Shown: positions 1-7,218, numbered from the stretch's first letter. The stretch is DNA of 8,368 bases from an uncultured Collinsella sp. (GCA_958431945.1 CAUASQ010000071.1:1-8368); one strand, 5' to 3'. Program-made: numbers and translations. The notes: generated by a model from the sequence alone, not told the origin.

Positions 1-2
1 GT

Positions 3-12
3 CATTCCTTTC
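3..12 (-). promoter_or_regulatory. Possible ribosome binding site and start of the next fab gene (off the left edge)
   Basis: On the minus strand a purine-rich GAAAGGA (6-12) runs straight into an ATG (5-3). The spacing is too short for a normal Shine-Dalgarno, so either the gene uses this ATG poorly or its true start lies just outside the window. The fab gene order suggests fabG or fabF next, but only 5 bases are visible and the identity cannot be read. Confidence 0.3.
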
Positions 13-30
13 GGGTTACAGCCCTGTGGG

Positions 31-957
31 CTATGCGAGCTCATCGGCAATAGCTTCGACCTGCTCGGCCGTTTCGCACGAATACACACGAACGTCGCTC
101 AACGTACGCTTGACCAAGCCGGACAGCGTTTTGCCGGGGCCGACCTCAATAAACGTGTCGATGCCTTGATCCTGCAGAGCATGCAGCGTGTCGACCCAGC
201 GCACGGCATGACTCACCTGGTTGGCCAGCACCTCCGATGCCGCCTGCGGGTCGGCCGGATAGGGCGCCGCTGTCATATTTGCCATAACAGGAATGAGCAA
301 CGGGGACGGCGCGTGACCGGCATCGATATATGCAGCAAGGCCACAGGTCGCCTCGGCCATATAGGGGCTATGGAATGCACCCGACACCGCGACCTTCATG
401 GCCCGGCCACCAGCCTCTTTTACCAGGACGTCGAGGGTCTGCAACGCATCGGTCGCTCCGGCCACAACCGTCTGCTGGGGGCTGTTGTAGTTGACCGGCC
501 AACAGTCCTCGCCGGCCTGTTTTGCCAAGCCCTCGACCTGCGCCGCATCGAGTTTGATGACGGCGCGCATGCCGCCGGAGTGGCGCTCAGCCGCCGTGGC
601 CATCAATGCCGCGCGCTCACACACGAGCTCAAAGCCCGCTCGTGTATCGAACGCCCCCGCAAAGGTGAGCGCGGCGACCTCGCCCAGCGAGAATCCCGCA
701 CAGGCGGCAGGCACCACGCCGCGCTCACGCAGGGCGACGGCGACAGCCAAGTCGTGCACGAACACGCAAGGCTGTGTGTTCTCGGTCTGCGAGAGCTCCT
801 CCTTGGAGGCGCTCCGGCACTGCTCACTGGTTCCCGGACGCACCTCGTCGGCGATCGCAAACACCTCGGCAGCCGCCGGTGATGCCTCGATGAGGTCGAC
901 GCCCATCGCGGGATGCTGGGCACCCTGACCGGCAAACAGAAACGCTACGCTACCCAT
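31..957 (-). CDS. fabD: Malonyl-CoA:ACP transacylase (FabD)
   Basis: Transfers malonyl from CoA to the acyl carrier protein, giving the extender unit for cytoplasmic type II fatty acid synthesis. The 308-residue product has the family features in order: N-terminal FLFAGQGAQ, nucleophile Ser90 in GFSLGE (most relatives have GHSLGE), Arg115 in the CERAALM segment that binds the malonyl carboxylate, catalytic His196 in AFHSP, and EVGPGKTLSGL near the C-terminus. Length is normal for the family. The reading frame is open further upstream, but the ATG at 957 is preferred: it begins right before the conserved first strand and has AAGGG (967-971) 9 bases upstream. Its start overlaps the end of fabK by 13 bases, suggesting translational coupling. 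The next gene follows closely on the same strand. Confidence 0.96.
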   Translation of the reverse strand: MGSVAFLFAGQGAQHPAMGVDLIEASPAAAEVFAIADEVRPGTSEQCRSASKEELSQTENTQPCVFVHDLAVAVALRERGVVPAACAGFSLGEVAALTFAGAFDTRAGFELVCERAALMATAAERHSGGMRAVIKLDAAQVEGLAKQAGEDCWPVNYNSPQQTVVAGATDALQTLDVLVKEAGGRAMKVAVSGAFHSPYMAEATCGLAAYIDAGHAPSPLLIPVMANMTAAPYPADPQAASEVLANQVSHAVRWVDTLHALQDQGIDTFIEVGPGKTLSGLVKRTLSDVRVYSCETAEQVEAIADELA

Positions 958-1889
958 GCGGACGCACCCTTCAGGACATGCTCGGCGCCATCGACCAGAT
1001 CGTTGACGATTTCGCGTGCGCTCTGGCGTTCGTTGACCATGCCGGCAATCTGTCCGCACAAATACGAACCCTCTTCGTAATTACCGTCCTTTGCGGCTTT
1101 ACGAAGCGCGCCCGTGCCCATGGCCCCAAGCTCCTCGGGGCTTGCGCCCGCCGCCTCGTTCTTGGCATACGCGTTGGTGAAGGGGCTCTTGAGGGCGCGA
1201 ACCGGATGTCCCGTCGAACGGCCAGTCGCGCGCGTCGAGGTGTCTCCCGCCTTGAGCACCAGCTCTTTGTATTGCTCGGAGACGGTACACTCATCGGCAA
1301 CGAGAAAACGCGTGCCCACTTGGACGCCAGCGGCGCCAAGCATAAAGACGGCCGCCACCCCGCGGCCATCGGCGATGCCGCCAGCCGCAACCACGGGAAT
1401 ATCGACCGCATCGACAACCTGCGGCACCAGCGCCATCGTCGAGGTCTCGCCAATATGGCCGCCTGATTCGGTGCCCTCGGCAACCACGGCAGTTGCTCCG
1501 CGACGCGCTACGAGACGCGCCAGCGCAACCGAAGCCACAACGGGAATAACCTTGATGCCTGCATCGCTCCAGGCCTTCATGTACTTGGTGGGATTGCCGG
1601 CACCGGTCACCACAACGGGCACCCGCTCATCAATCACCACTTGTGCGACCTCGTCGACAAACGGACTCATGAGCATAACGTTGACGCCAAAGGGCTTATC
1701 CGTCTTGGCGCGCAGCTCGTGAATCTGATCGCGCAGCCAGTTTGCGTCGGCATTCATGGCCGCGATAATGCCTAAGCCGCCCGCCTCGGACACGGCAGAT
1801 GCCAGCGAGGCATCGGCAATCCAGGCCATGCCACCCTGGAACACGGGTTTTTCGATGCCGAGCAGATCGCAGAGAGGAGACTTGAGCAT
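945..1889 (-). CDS. fabK: Enoyl-ACP reductase II, FMN-dependent (FabK)
   Basis: Catalyses the final reduction of trans-2-enoyl-ACP in each elongation cycle, using FMN and NAD(P)H. The 314-residue protein is a TIM-barrel flavoprotein of the nitronate monooxygenase/FabK family. Visible motifs are PVFQGGMAWIAD at the N-terminus, GGLGIIAA, the PFGVN segment, GTESGGHIGE carrying the conserved histidine (His145), AAGGIADGRG and GAAGVQVGTRFL, which form the FMN phosphate site. Its place between acpP and fabD favours FabK over a nitronate monooxygenase. I chose the ATG at 1889; an adjacent in-frame GTG at 1892 overlaps the acpP stop and would add one residue. Both are served by GGAG (1898-1901) inside the acpP end. 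No fabI is seen in the window. Confidence 0.93.
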   Translation of the reverse strand: MLKSPLCDLLGIEKPVFQGGMAWIADASLASAVSEAGGLGIIAAMNADANWLRDQIHELRAKTDKPFGVNVMLMSPFVDEVAQVVIDERVPVVVTGAGNPTKYMKAWSDAGIKVIPVVASVALARLVARRGATAVVAEGTESGGHIGETSTMALVPQVVDAVDIPVVAAGGIADGRGVAAVFMLGAAGVQVGTRFLVADECTVSEQYKELVLKAGDTSTRATGRSTGHPVRALKSPFTNAYAKNEAAGASPEELGAMGTGALRKAAKDGNYEEGSYLCGQIAGMVNERQSAREIVNDLVDGAEHVLKGASAWVA

Positions 1890-1891
1890 CA

Positions 1892-2128
1892 CTACTTCTC
1901 CAATGCCGCCTCGACCGTATCGACGAACTCGCCGACCGTCTTGGGGTTCTCCTCGGTATCGAGCTCAATGCCAAACTCGTCCTCGACGGCGACGAGGATC
2001 TCGACGGTGCCCAGACTGTCGAGGCCAATCTCCTCGAGCGTGGACTCGGGCTTCATCTCGACGTCGTCAAGGCCAGCGGTCTCGCGGATAACGTCGCAAA
2101 CGCGCTCGAAGGTCTTCTGATCTGCCAT
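1892..2128 (-). CDS. acpP: Acyl carrier protein
   Basis: Small acidic carrier that holds growing acyl chains on a 4'-phosphopantetheine arm. The 78-residue product is of normal length and has the signature GLDSLGTVEI with Ser38 as the attachment site, within the usual acidic helical fold (many Glu and Asp, no Cys near the site). AAAGGAG (2136-2142) lies 7 bases before the ATG. It follows fabH by 52 bases. Its TAG stop lies just ahead of the fabK start, so fabK translation is probably coupled to it. The adjacent FabH, FabK and FabD identify it as the fatty-acid ACP rather than a polyketide or peptide carrier domain. Confidence 0.97.
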   Translation of the reverse strand: MADQKTFERVCDVIRETAGLDDVEMKPESTLEEIGLDSLGTVEILVAVEDEFGIELDTEENPKTVGEFVDTVEAALEK

Positions 2129-2180
2129 GGTAGTTCTCCTTTGTTTGTGCCCTAGGGGCGTTTTTATTTCCTATGTGCGA

Positions 2181-3140
2181 CTACTTCCAACGAAGCAGAT
2201 AGCCACCTATATCCAGACCGGCGCCAAATCCAACGAGGGCGATGGTGTCGTCCTCATTCAGTGCGTCGGTACGTGCCAGCCGGTCAAGCGCAAAGGGAAT
2301 GCAGGCGCTCGAAATGTTGCCGGTCTCGCGTAGCGTTCGAACCACGCGCTCGTCTGGCACGCCGAGACGCTTGACCGCCTGACTCAGGATTCGTTCGTTA
2401 GCCTGATGGAATACAAAATGATCGATGTCTTCGACCGAAATGCCCGCATCGCTCGCAAGCTTATGGACCGTGTCGCAGATGGCGTTGACGCCGAACTTGA
2501 ACACGCGGCGACCATTCATGGACAGCACGCTCGCGCTATCTGCGGAGTCCTTAAACGGCGAGGTGCCGACCAGACCGGGAACGCGCAACGTCTCGACGTC
2601 GGGCGCCGTCGAAAGCTCAACGGCAAGGGGGTTGTCTCCCCCAGCTTCAATCACTGCGGCGCCTGCCCCATCGCCAAAAAGCACGCAGGTGGCACGGTCG
2701 GTCCAGTCGAGCGCGCGCGTCATCTGCTCGGCAGCAACAACAAGCACGCGCTCGGCACGGCTGCGAGCGATATAGCCCTCGGCGACATCGAGCGCAAATA
2801 CGAAGCCGGCACAAGCCGCCGAGACATCGAAGGCAGGGCACGTCGCGCCTAGTCGCTCAGCAACGGCACACGCCTCAGCGGGAACAAGGTGGTCACCCGT
2901 CGTCGTCGAGCAGACGATCAGATCCAGCTGGCTCGCGTCGATTCCGGACACCTGGAGTGCCCGCTCGCTCGCCGCTACTGCAAGGTCGTCAAGTGACTCG
3001 GTGGTGCAGACGTGGCGGCTCTTGATACCTGTGCGGGTAAAAATCCACTCATCCGAGGTATCGAGGAACTCAGACAGCTCGTCATTGGAAACACTGCGCT
3101 CAGGAAGTGCCGAACCTGTTCCAAGAATCGTGAAACCCAT
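2181..3140 (-). CDS. fabH: 3-oxoacyl-ACP synthase III (FabH)
   Basis: Condenses an acyl-CoA primer with malonyl-ACP to start fatty acid chains; its primer choice sets straight versus branched products. The 319-residue thiolase-fold protein shows the Cys-His-Asn triad: Cys110 in VSAACAGF, His245 in FHQANERI and Asn275 in ETGNISSA. It also has the N-terminal SDEWIFTRTGI segment, the FGDGAGA motif and a C-terminal GFGAGLDIGGYLLRW. The frame is open to an ATG at 3197, but the ATG at 3140 is chosen because AAAGGAGG (3147-3154) lies 6 bases upstream and the protein then begins at the family-typical MGFTILGTGSALP. It is the first visible gene of the fab operon and is divergent from birA, so control probably acts in the shared 176-base intergenic region. 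Confidence 0.96.
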   Translation of the reverse strand: MGFTILGTGSALPERSVSNDELSEFLDTSDEWIFTRTGIKSRHVCTTESLDDLAVAASERALQVSGIDASQLDLIVCSTTTGDHLVPAEACAVAERLGATCPAFDVSAACAGFVFALDVAEGYIARSRAERVLVVAAEQMTRALDWTDRATCVLFGDGAGAAVIEAGGDNPLAVELSTAPDVETLRVPGLVGTSPFKDSADSASVLSMNGRRVFKFGVNAICDTVHKLASDAGISVEDIDHFVFHQANERILSQAVKRLGVPDERVVRTLRETGNISSACIPFALDRLARTDALNEDDTIALVGFGAGLDIGGYLLRWK

Positions 3141-3157
3141 CACTAACCTCCTTTGAG

Positions 3158-3223
3158 TTGTTGACGTGTTTACATCGACCAAGAGAGGATAACGCATTTC
3201 AGTCTTTGTTGACGTGTTAACAT
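3158..3223. repeat. Two near-identical 18-bp boxes in the fabH/birA intergenic region
   Basis: TTGTTGACGTGTTTACAT (3158-3175) and TTGTTGACGTGTTAACAT (3206-3223) differ at one base and start 48 bases apart. Each is itself a tandem of the 8-mer TGTTGACG followed by TGTTTACA or TGTTAACA. They lie upstream of the fabH ribosome binding site, with the proximal copy probably in the fabH leader. The arrangement looks like paired operators for a fatty acid regulator acting on fabH, birA or both. The regulator is unknown and no convincing -10/-35 pair could be assigned here. Confidence 0.55.
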
Positions 3224-3316
3224 TAAATTGTCCAAATGCGACAAAGGCTTCACATTGTGTCTATCTCTCGACACCATTGCGTCATTCACTTATTCAATAA
3301 GGAGGTAGCAGCCGCT

Positions 3317-4093
3317 ATGGATGCCCAATTAACGATTGTCGACGTAACCGGATCGACCAACGATGACCTGCTCGAGGCAGGAAAACAGGGTGCGCCGCAC
3401 GGCACAGGACTTGCCGCCCGCGCGCAAACGGCAGGACGCGGCCGGCGCGGCCACAAGTGGGATTCAACCGCCGGCAACCTATTGCTTTCGATTGTCCTGC
3501 GTCCATGCGTTAATCCCGCAAAGTACTCTGGTCTTGCCGCCGTCAGCGGCCTAGCGGTGCTCGAAGCACTCGAAAAGCAGGGTCTTGCAAACGAGATTCG
3601 CCTTAAATGGCCCAACGACCTGGTCGCGCGAGGACGCAAGCTCGGCGGCATTCTGGTCGAGGCCGCACGCGACAACAAAGGCAACCCCTTTGCGGTCTGT
3701 GGCATCGGCGTTAACGTGAACTATGTGCCCGCGGAGGTTCCCGATGGCGGCCTGCCAGCAATCGGCCTGTTAGACCTCAACAAGAACGTTCCCGCCGTCG
3801 ATGTGCTACTCAAGGAGGTCTATCACGCCGTCGTAAACGCTGTGGACGCGTGGGCAGATCTGCTCAACGCCATGGAAGAAAACGCTGGACCGCTCGTGCC
3901 CGTCCATGGCGAATATGTCGCTCACCTCAATTGGATTGGGGAGCACGTTATCGCCCGCTCCCCCGCAGGAGACGAACTGGCGCGAGGCGTCTTTAAAACC
4001 GTCGATGCCTTTGGTCGCGCATGTATCGAAACGGAAGACGGCTTGCGATCCTTCCATTTTGAGGAGGCATCGCTGCGTCCCTTGAGCGAATAG
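3317..4093 (+). CDS. birA: Biotin--[acetyl-CoA carboxylase] ligase, no DNA-binding domain
   Basis: Activates biotin with ATP to biotinyl-AMP and attaches it to the carboxyl carrier subunit of acetyl-CoA carboxylase and similar enzymes. The 258-residue product has STNDDLLE near the start, the biotin/AMP loop GRGRRG (residues 40-45), KWPNDL (97-102), Lys108 in RKLGGILVE, GIGVNVNY (129-136) and a C-terminal beta domain with GEHV and ARGVFKTVDAFG. It lacks the N-terminal winged helix of bifunctional BirA, so it should not repress biotin genes itself. The start is the ATG at 3317, with AAGGAGG at 3299-3305; the 11-base spacing is somewhat long. It is divergent from the fab operon and convergent with rpsJ. 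The link to fatty acid synthesis is functional, since the carboxylase makes malonyl-CoA. Confidence 0.94.
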   Translation: MDAQLTIVDVTGSTNDDLLEAGKQGAPHGTGLAARAQTAGRGRRGHKWDSTAGNLLLSIVLRPCVNPAKYSGLAAVSGLAVLEALEKQGLANEIRLKWPNDLVARGRKLGGILVEAARDNKGNPFAVCGIGVNVNYVPAEVPDGGLPAIGLLDLNKNVPAVDVLLKEVYHAVVNAVDAWADLLNAMEENAGPLVPVHGEYVAHLNWIGEHVIARSPAGDELARGVFKTVDAFGRACIETEDGLRSFHFEEASLRPLSE

Positions 4094-4140
4094 GGCGCCG
4101 CAACCACCTACTCGGCAGCATTACCCCGCAGTCCAAACCA

Positions 4141-4186
4141 TCATTCAAAACAAAAGGGCCCCGCTACCGTAACGGCAGCGGGGCCC
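4141..4186 (-). terminator. Intrinsic terminator of the rpsL-rpsG-fusA-rpsJ operon
   Basis: GGGCCCCGCT (4156-4165) and AGCGGGGCCC (4177-4186) form a perfect 10-bp GC-rich stem, extended by CCG/CGG around a TAA loop after one mismatch. On the minus strand it is followed by TTTTGTTTTG, the U-rich tract needed for intrinsic termination. The plus side has no T tract, so it is mainly a terminator for rpsJ. It may also limit convergent read-through from birA. Confidence 0.92.
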
Positions 4187-4208
4187 TGTAAGCTATGAGC
4201 GATATCGC

Positions 4209-4517
4209 TTAGAGCTTGATGTCGATGTCGACGCCAGCGGGGAGGTCGAGACGCATGAGCGAATCAACAGTGCCCGAGGTGGGGTCGAGGATGTCGATGA
4301 GGCGCTTGTGGGTGCGCATCTCGAACTGCTCACGGGAGTCCTTGTTCACGTGCGGCGAGCGGATAACCGTGTACAGGTTGCGCTCGGTGGGCAGGGGGAC
4401 AGGACCGGAAACGCGAGCGCCGGTCTTCTGAGCGGTCTCGACGATGAGCTTCGCGGACTGATCGACGACCTCGTGATCATAGCCCTTGAGGCGAATGCGG
4501 ATCTTCTGGGTAGCCAA
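4209..4517 (-). CDS. rpsJ: 30S ribosomal protein S10
   Basis: Component of the 30S head, also known as the antitermination factor NusE. The 102-residue product matches the family length and shows IRIRLKGYDHEVVD at the start, GPVPLPTE, the conserved SPHVNKDSREQFEMRTHKR segment and the typical C-terminal LPAGVDI. The start codon is TTG at 4517: the protein begins the usual few residues before RIRLK, and GGAGG (4524-4528) lies 6 bases upstream. It follows fusA after 60 bases and is the last gene of the operon, ahead of a strong terminator. rplC and the rest of the S10 operon do not follow, and tuf is not between fusA and rpsJ. Confidence 0.97.
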   Translation of the reverse strand: MATQKIRIRLKGYDHEVVDQSAKLIVETAQKTGARVSGPVPLPTERNLYTVIRSPHVNKDSREQFEMRTHKRLIDILDPTSGTVDSLMRLDLPAGVDIDIKL

Positions 4518-4577
4518 CTTAAACCTCCAAAGAGTGCGAGAGATGTTCTCGCGGATTACGTAACAGGGAGCTCGAAC

Positions 4578-6677
4578 TTAGGCGTTCTTGCTCATGACCT
4601 CGTCCACGATGGACTTGGGCGCGGGCTCATAAGAGTCGAACTGCATCGTGTAGGATGCACGGCCCTGGGTCTGGGAGCGAAGGTCGGTAGCGTAACCGAA
4701 CATCTCGCCCAGCGGCACCTTGGCACGGATGAGCTTGCTGTTCTTGCGATCCTCCATGCCCTCGATCTTGCCGCGGCGACCGGAGAGGTTGCCCATAACG
4801 TCGCCCATGTACTGCTCGGGGGTCTCGACCTCGACAGCCATGATCGGCTCGAGCAGCTGCGGATCGGACTTCTTGAGGGCGTCCTTGATAGCCATGGAAC
4901 CGGCGATCTTGAAGGCGGCCTCGGAGGAGTCGACCTCGTGGTAAGAACCGTCGAACAGGGTGACCTTAACGTCGAGGACCGGGAAGCCGGCGATAACACC
5001 GGTGTTCAGGGCCTCCTGGATGCCCTTGTCGATGGACGGGATGTACTCCTTGGGCACGACGCCGCCGACGATAGCGTTGACGAACTCGTAGCCGAAGCCC
5101 TCCTCCATCTTCTCGAGCTTGATGACGGCGTGGCCGTACTGACCGCGACCACCGGACTGACGGACGAACTTGCCCTCAGCCTTCTCGACGTCGTGACCAG
5201 CGGTCTCGCGGTAGGCAACCTGGGGCTTACCAACGTTAGCGTCAACCTTGAACTCGCGGAGCAGACGGTCGACGATGATCTCGAGGTGCAGCTCGCCCAT
5301 GCCGGCGATGATGGTCTGGCCGGTCTCGTGGTTGGTGGACACCTGGAAGGTCGGGTCCTCCTCGGCGAGCTTGGTCAGAGCCAGGGACATCTTGTCCTGC
5401 TCGGCCTTGGTCTTGGGCTCGATGGCAACGTCGATAACGGGCTTAGCGAACTCGATCTTCTCGAGGACAATCTCCTTGCCCTCAGCGCACAGGGTGTCGC
5501 CGGTGGTGGAGTTCTTGAAGCCGACGCAAGCGACGATGTCGCCGGCGGCGGCGTCGTCACGGTCGATACGCTCGGCGGCGTTCATCTCGAGGATGCGGCC
5601 GAGGCGCTCGCGCTGACCGTTGGAAGCGTTGACCACGTAGGAGCCGGACTCGGCACGGCCGGAGTAAACGCGGACATAGGTGAGCTTACCGACGAACGGG
5701 TCGGTCATGATCTTGAAGACCAGGCCGGAGAAGGGCTCGTCGAAGGAAGGATGACGCTGAATCTCCTCGCCGGTGTCCGGATCGGTACCGGTGACGGCCT
5801 CAACGTCGAGCGGGCTGGGCAGGTAGTCGACGACAGCGTCGAGCAGCTCCTGAACGCCCTTGTTCTTGTAGGCGGAACCCACGAAGACGAGGTTGAGCTC
5901 GTTGGCCAGAACGCCCTTGCGCAGAGCAGCCTTGAGCTCCTCGACGGTGAAGTCCTCCTCCATGAGGATCTTCTCCATGAGCTCGTCGTCAAAGCTGGCA
6001 GCAGCGTCAAGGAGCTCCTCGCGCTTGGTGGCAGCGATGTCGGCAAACTCAGCCGGGATCTCGTCCATCGGCTCGGGGTAGGTCATGCCCTTCTCGTCGG
6101 CCTTGAAGTCCCATGCAGTCATGGTGACCAGGTCGATGACGCCCCAGAAGTTGTCCTCGGCGCCCATCGGGACCTGAGCGGCCACAGCATTGGCGTCGAG
6201 ACGATCCTTCATGGTCTCGATAGCGTTGAAGAAGTCAGCGCCCACGCGGTCATACTTGTTGATGAAGGCGATGCGGGGGACGTTGAAGGTGGAAGCCTGA
6301 CGCCAAACGGTCTCAGACTGGGGCTGAACGCCGGCAACGGCGTCGAAGACGGCGACAGCGCCATCGAGGACGCGCAGGCAGCGCTCGACCTCGGCGGTGA
6401 AGTCAACGTGGCCCGGGGTGTCGATGATCTGGATGCGGTAGTCCTTACCGTCCTTGTTCCAGAAGCAGGTGGTAGCAGCGGAGGTAATGGTTACGCCGCG
6501 CTCCTGCTCCTGAACCATCCAGTCCATGGTGGCAGCGCCCTCATGGACCTCACCGATCTTGTGGGTCTTACCGGTGTAGTAAAGAATACGCTCGGTCGTG
6601 GTGGTCTTACCGGCATCGATGTGGGCCATGATGCCGATGTTACGGGTATCGGAAAGCTTGTACTTAGGCTTAGCCAT
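4578..6677 (-). CDS. fusA: Elongation factor G
   Basis: GTPase that drives translocation of tRNA and mRNA on the ribosome and helps in ribosome recycling. The 699-residue protein has the full EF-G layout: P-loop AHIDAGKTT (18-26), switch I with RGVTITSAAT, DTPGH (86-90) with His90 for GTP hydrolysis, the G4 motif NKYD (140-143, where most EF-Gs have NKMD), GSAYKNKGVQ as G5, then domains II-V including GGRGQYGHA and the C-terminal LSGRRGKIEGM and SQTQGRASY segments. AAGGAA (6683-6688) precedes the ATG by 5 bases. It sits 19 bases after rpsG. Length and motifs fit the standard housekeeping EF-G, not a tetracycline or fusidic acid protection paralogue. It uses no TTA, CTA or TCA codons. Confidence 0.98.
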   Translation of the reverse strand: MAKPKYKLSDTRNIGIMAHIDAGKTTTTERILYYTGKTHKIGEVHEGAATMDWMVQEQERGVTITSAATTCFWNKDGKDYRIQIIDTPGHVDFTAEVERCLRVLDGAVAVFDAVAGVQPQSETVWRQASTFNVPRIAFINKYDRVGADFFNAIETMKDRLDANAVAAQVPMGAEDNFWGVIDLVTMTAWDFKADEKGMTYPEPMDEIPAEFADIAATKREELLDAAASFDDELMEKILMEEDFTVEELKAALRKGVLANELNLVFVGSAYKNKGVQELLDAVVDYLPSPLDVEAVTGTDPDTGEEIQRHPSFDEPFSGLVFKIMTDPFVGKLTYVRVYSGRAESGSYVVNASNGQRERLGRILEMNAAERIDRDDAAAGDIVACVGFKNSTTGDTLCAEGKEIVLEKIEFAKPVIDVAIEPKTKAEQDKMSLALTKLAEEDPTFQVSTNHETGQTIIAGMGELHLEIIVDRLLREFKVDANVGKPQVAYRETAGHDVEKAEGKFVRQSGGRGQYGHAVIKLEKMEEGFGYEFVNAIVGGVVPKEYIPSIDKGIQEALNTGVIAGFPVLDVKVTLFDGSYHEVDSSEAAFKIAGSMAIKDALKKSDPQLLEPIMAVEVETPEQYMGDVMGNLSGRRGKIEGMEDRKNSKLIRAKVPLGEMFGYATDLRSQTQGRASYTMQFDSYEPAPKSIVDEVMSKNA

Positions 6678-6696
6678 GTTAGTTCCTTACCTTAAC

Positions 6697-7170
6697 TTAC
6701 CAACGATAGTGAGAGAACGCGCGGTTGGCCTCGGCCATCTTGAAGACGTCCTCACGCTTCTTGACGGAAGCGCCCAGGCCGTTGGAAGCGTCGAGGATCT
6801 CGTTGGCGAGACGCTCGGCCATGGTCTTCTCCTTGCGAGCGCGGGAGAAGTTGACGATCCAGCGGATACCCAGAGCGGTGGAACGACGGGAGTTGACCTC
6901 CATCGGGACCTGATAGGTAGCGCCACCGACACGCTTGGGCTTAACCTCGAGCGTGGGCTTGACGTTGTCCATAGCCTTCTTGAAGGTAGCGAGAGCGTCG
7001 CCACCCTCGGACTTCTCGGCAACGATCTCGAAAGCGGTGTAAACGATGCGCTCAGCGGTGGCCTTCTTGCCGTCAAGAAGGACCTTGTTGATGAGCTGAG
7101 TCACCAGGCGGTTGTTGTAAACGGCGTCAGGCTGAACCTCACGACGATTAGCTGCTGCACGACGCGGCAT
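6697..7170 (-). CDS. rpsG: 30S ribosomal protein S7
   Basis: Primary 16S rRNA-binding protein that organises the 30S head. The 157-residue product is of normal length, with MPRRAAANRREV at the start, NRLVTQLINKVLLDGKK, the RRVGGA-type loop seen here as KRVGGATYQVPMEV, RWIVNFSRARKEKTMAERLANEI and the terminal AFSHYRW. AAGGAG (7178-7183) lies 7 bases before the ATG. It is 73 bases downstream of rpsL and 19 bases upstream of fusA. In E. coli S7 represses its own operon by binding the rpsL-rpsG spacer; the hairpin in the spacer here (7193-7218) could be a counterpart. Confidence 0.98.
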   Translation of the reverse strand: MPRRAAANRREVQPDAVYNNRLVTQLINKVLLDGKKATAERIVYTAFEIVAEKSEGGDALATFKKAMDNVKPTLEVKPKRVGGATYQVPMEVNSRRSTALGIRWIVNFSRARKEKTMAERLANEILDASNGLGASVKKREDVFKMAEANRAFSHYRW

Positions 7171-7192
7171 GTGAAATCTCCTTAAGTGTCTA

Positions 7193-7218
7193 CCGTGCGG
7201 CGCTTAGGCGGCACACGG
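7193..7218 (-). promoter_or_regulatory. Hairpin in the rpsL-rpsG spacer
   Basis: On the minus strand CCGTGTG (7218-7212) pairs with CGCACGG (7199-7193) around a 12-nt loop. One position is a G-U pair on the minus strand but an A-C mismatch on the plus strand, as expected for a transcribed hairpin. It has no following T tract and lies just before the rpsG ribosome binding site. A role in S7 feedback is inferred from position only. Confidence 0.45.

Noticed and set aside
166..882. 238-codon plus-strand frame
   Set aside because: Antisense shadow of fabD, Arg/His-rich low-quality composition and no ribosome binding site.
958..1059. 34-residue N-terminal extension of FabD
   Set aside because: The extension is Arg-rich, overlaps fabK coding sequence in another frame, and the ATG at 957 has a ribosome binding site and matches the family N-terminus.
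2144..2170. CCCTAGGG palindrome followed by TTTTT on the plus strand between acpP and fabH
   Set aside because: The stem would leave a 2-nt loop and no plus-strand gene precedes it; on the minus strand there is no T tract.
3141..3197. N-terminal extension of FabH to the ATG at 3197
   Set aside because: The extension translates one of the repeat boxes and the AAAGGAGG ribosome binding site, which serves the ATG at 3140.
3158..3237. TTGACG in the two boxes as -35 elements of birA
   Set aside because: No acceptable -10 hexamer lies 16-18 bases downstream of either copy.
4308..6695. Very long plus-strand reading frame
   Set aside because: It is the register-matched shadow of fusA and rpsJ; its Leu/Val/Asp/Gly-rich composition is the expected antisense of GC-biased codons, and the sense strand has unmistakable EF-G and S10.
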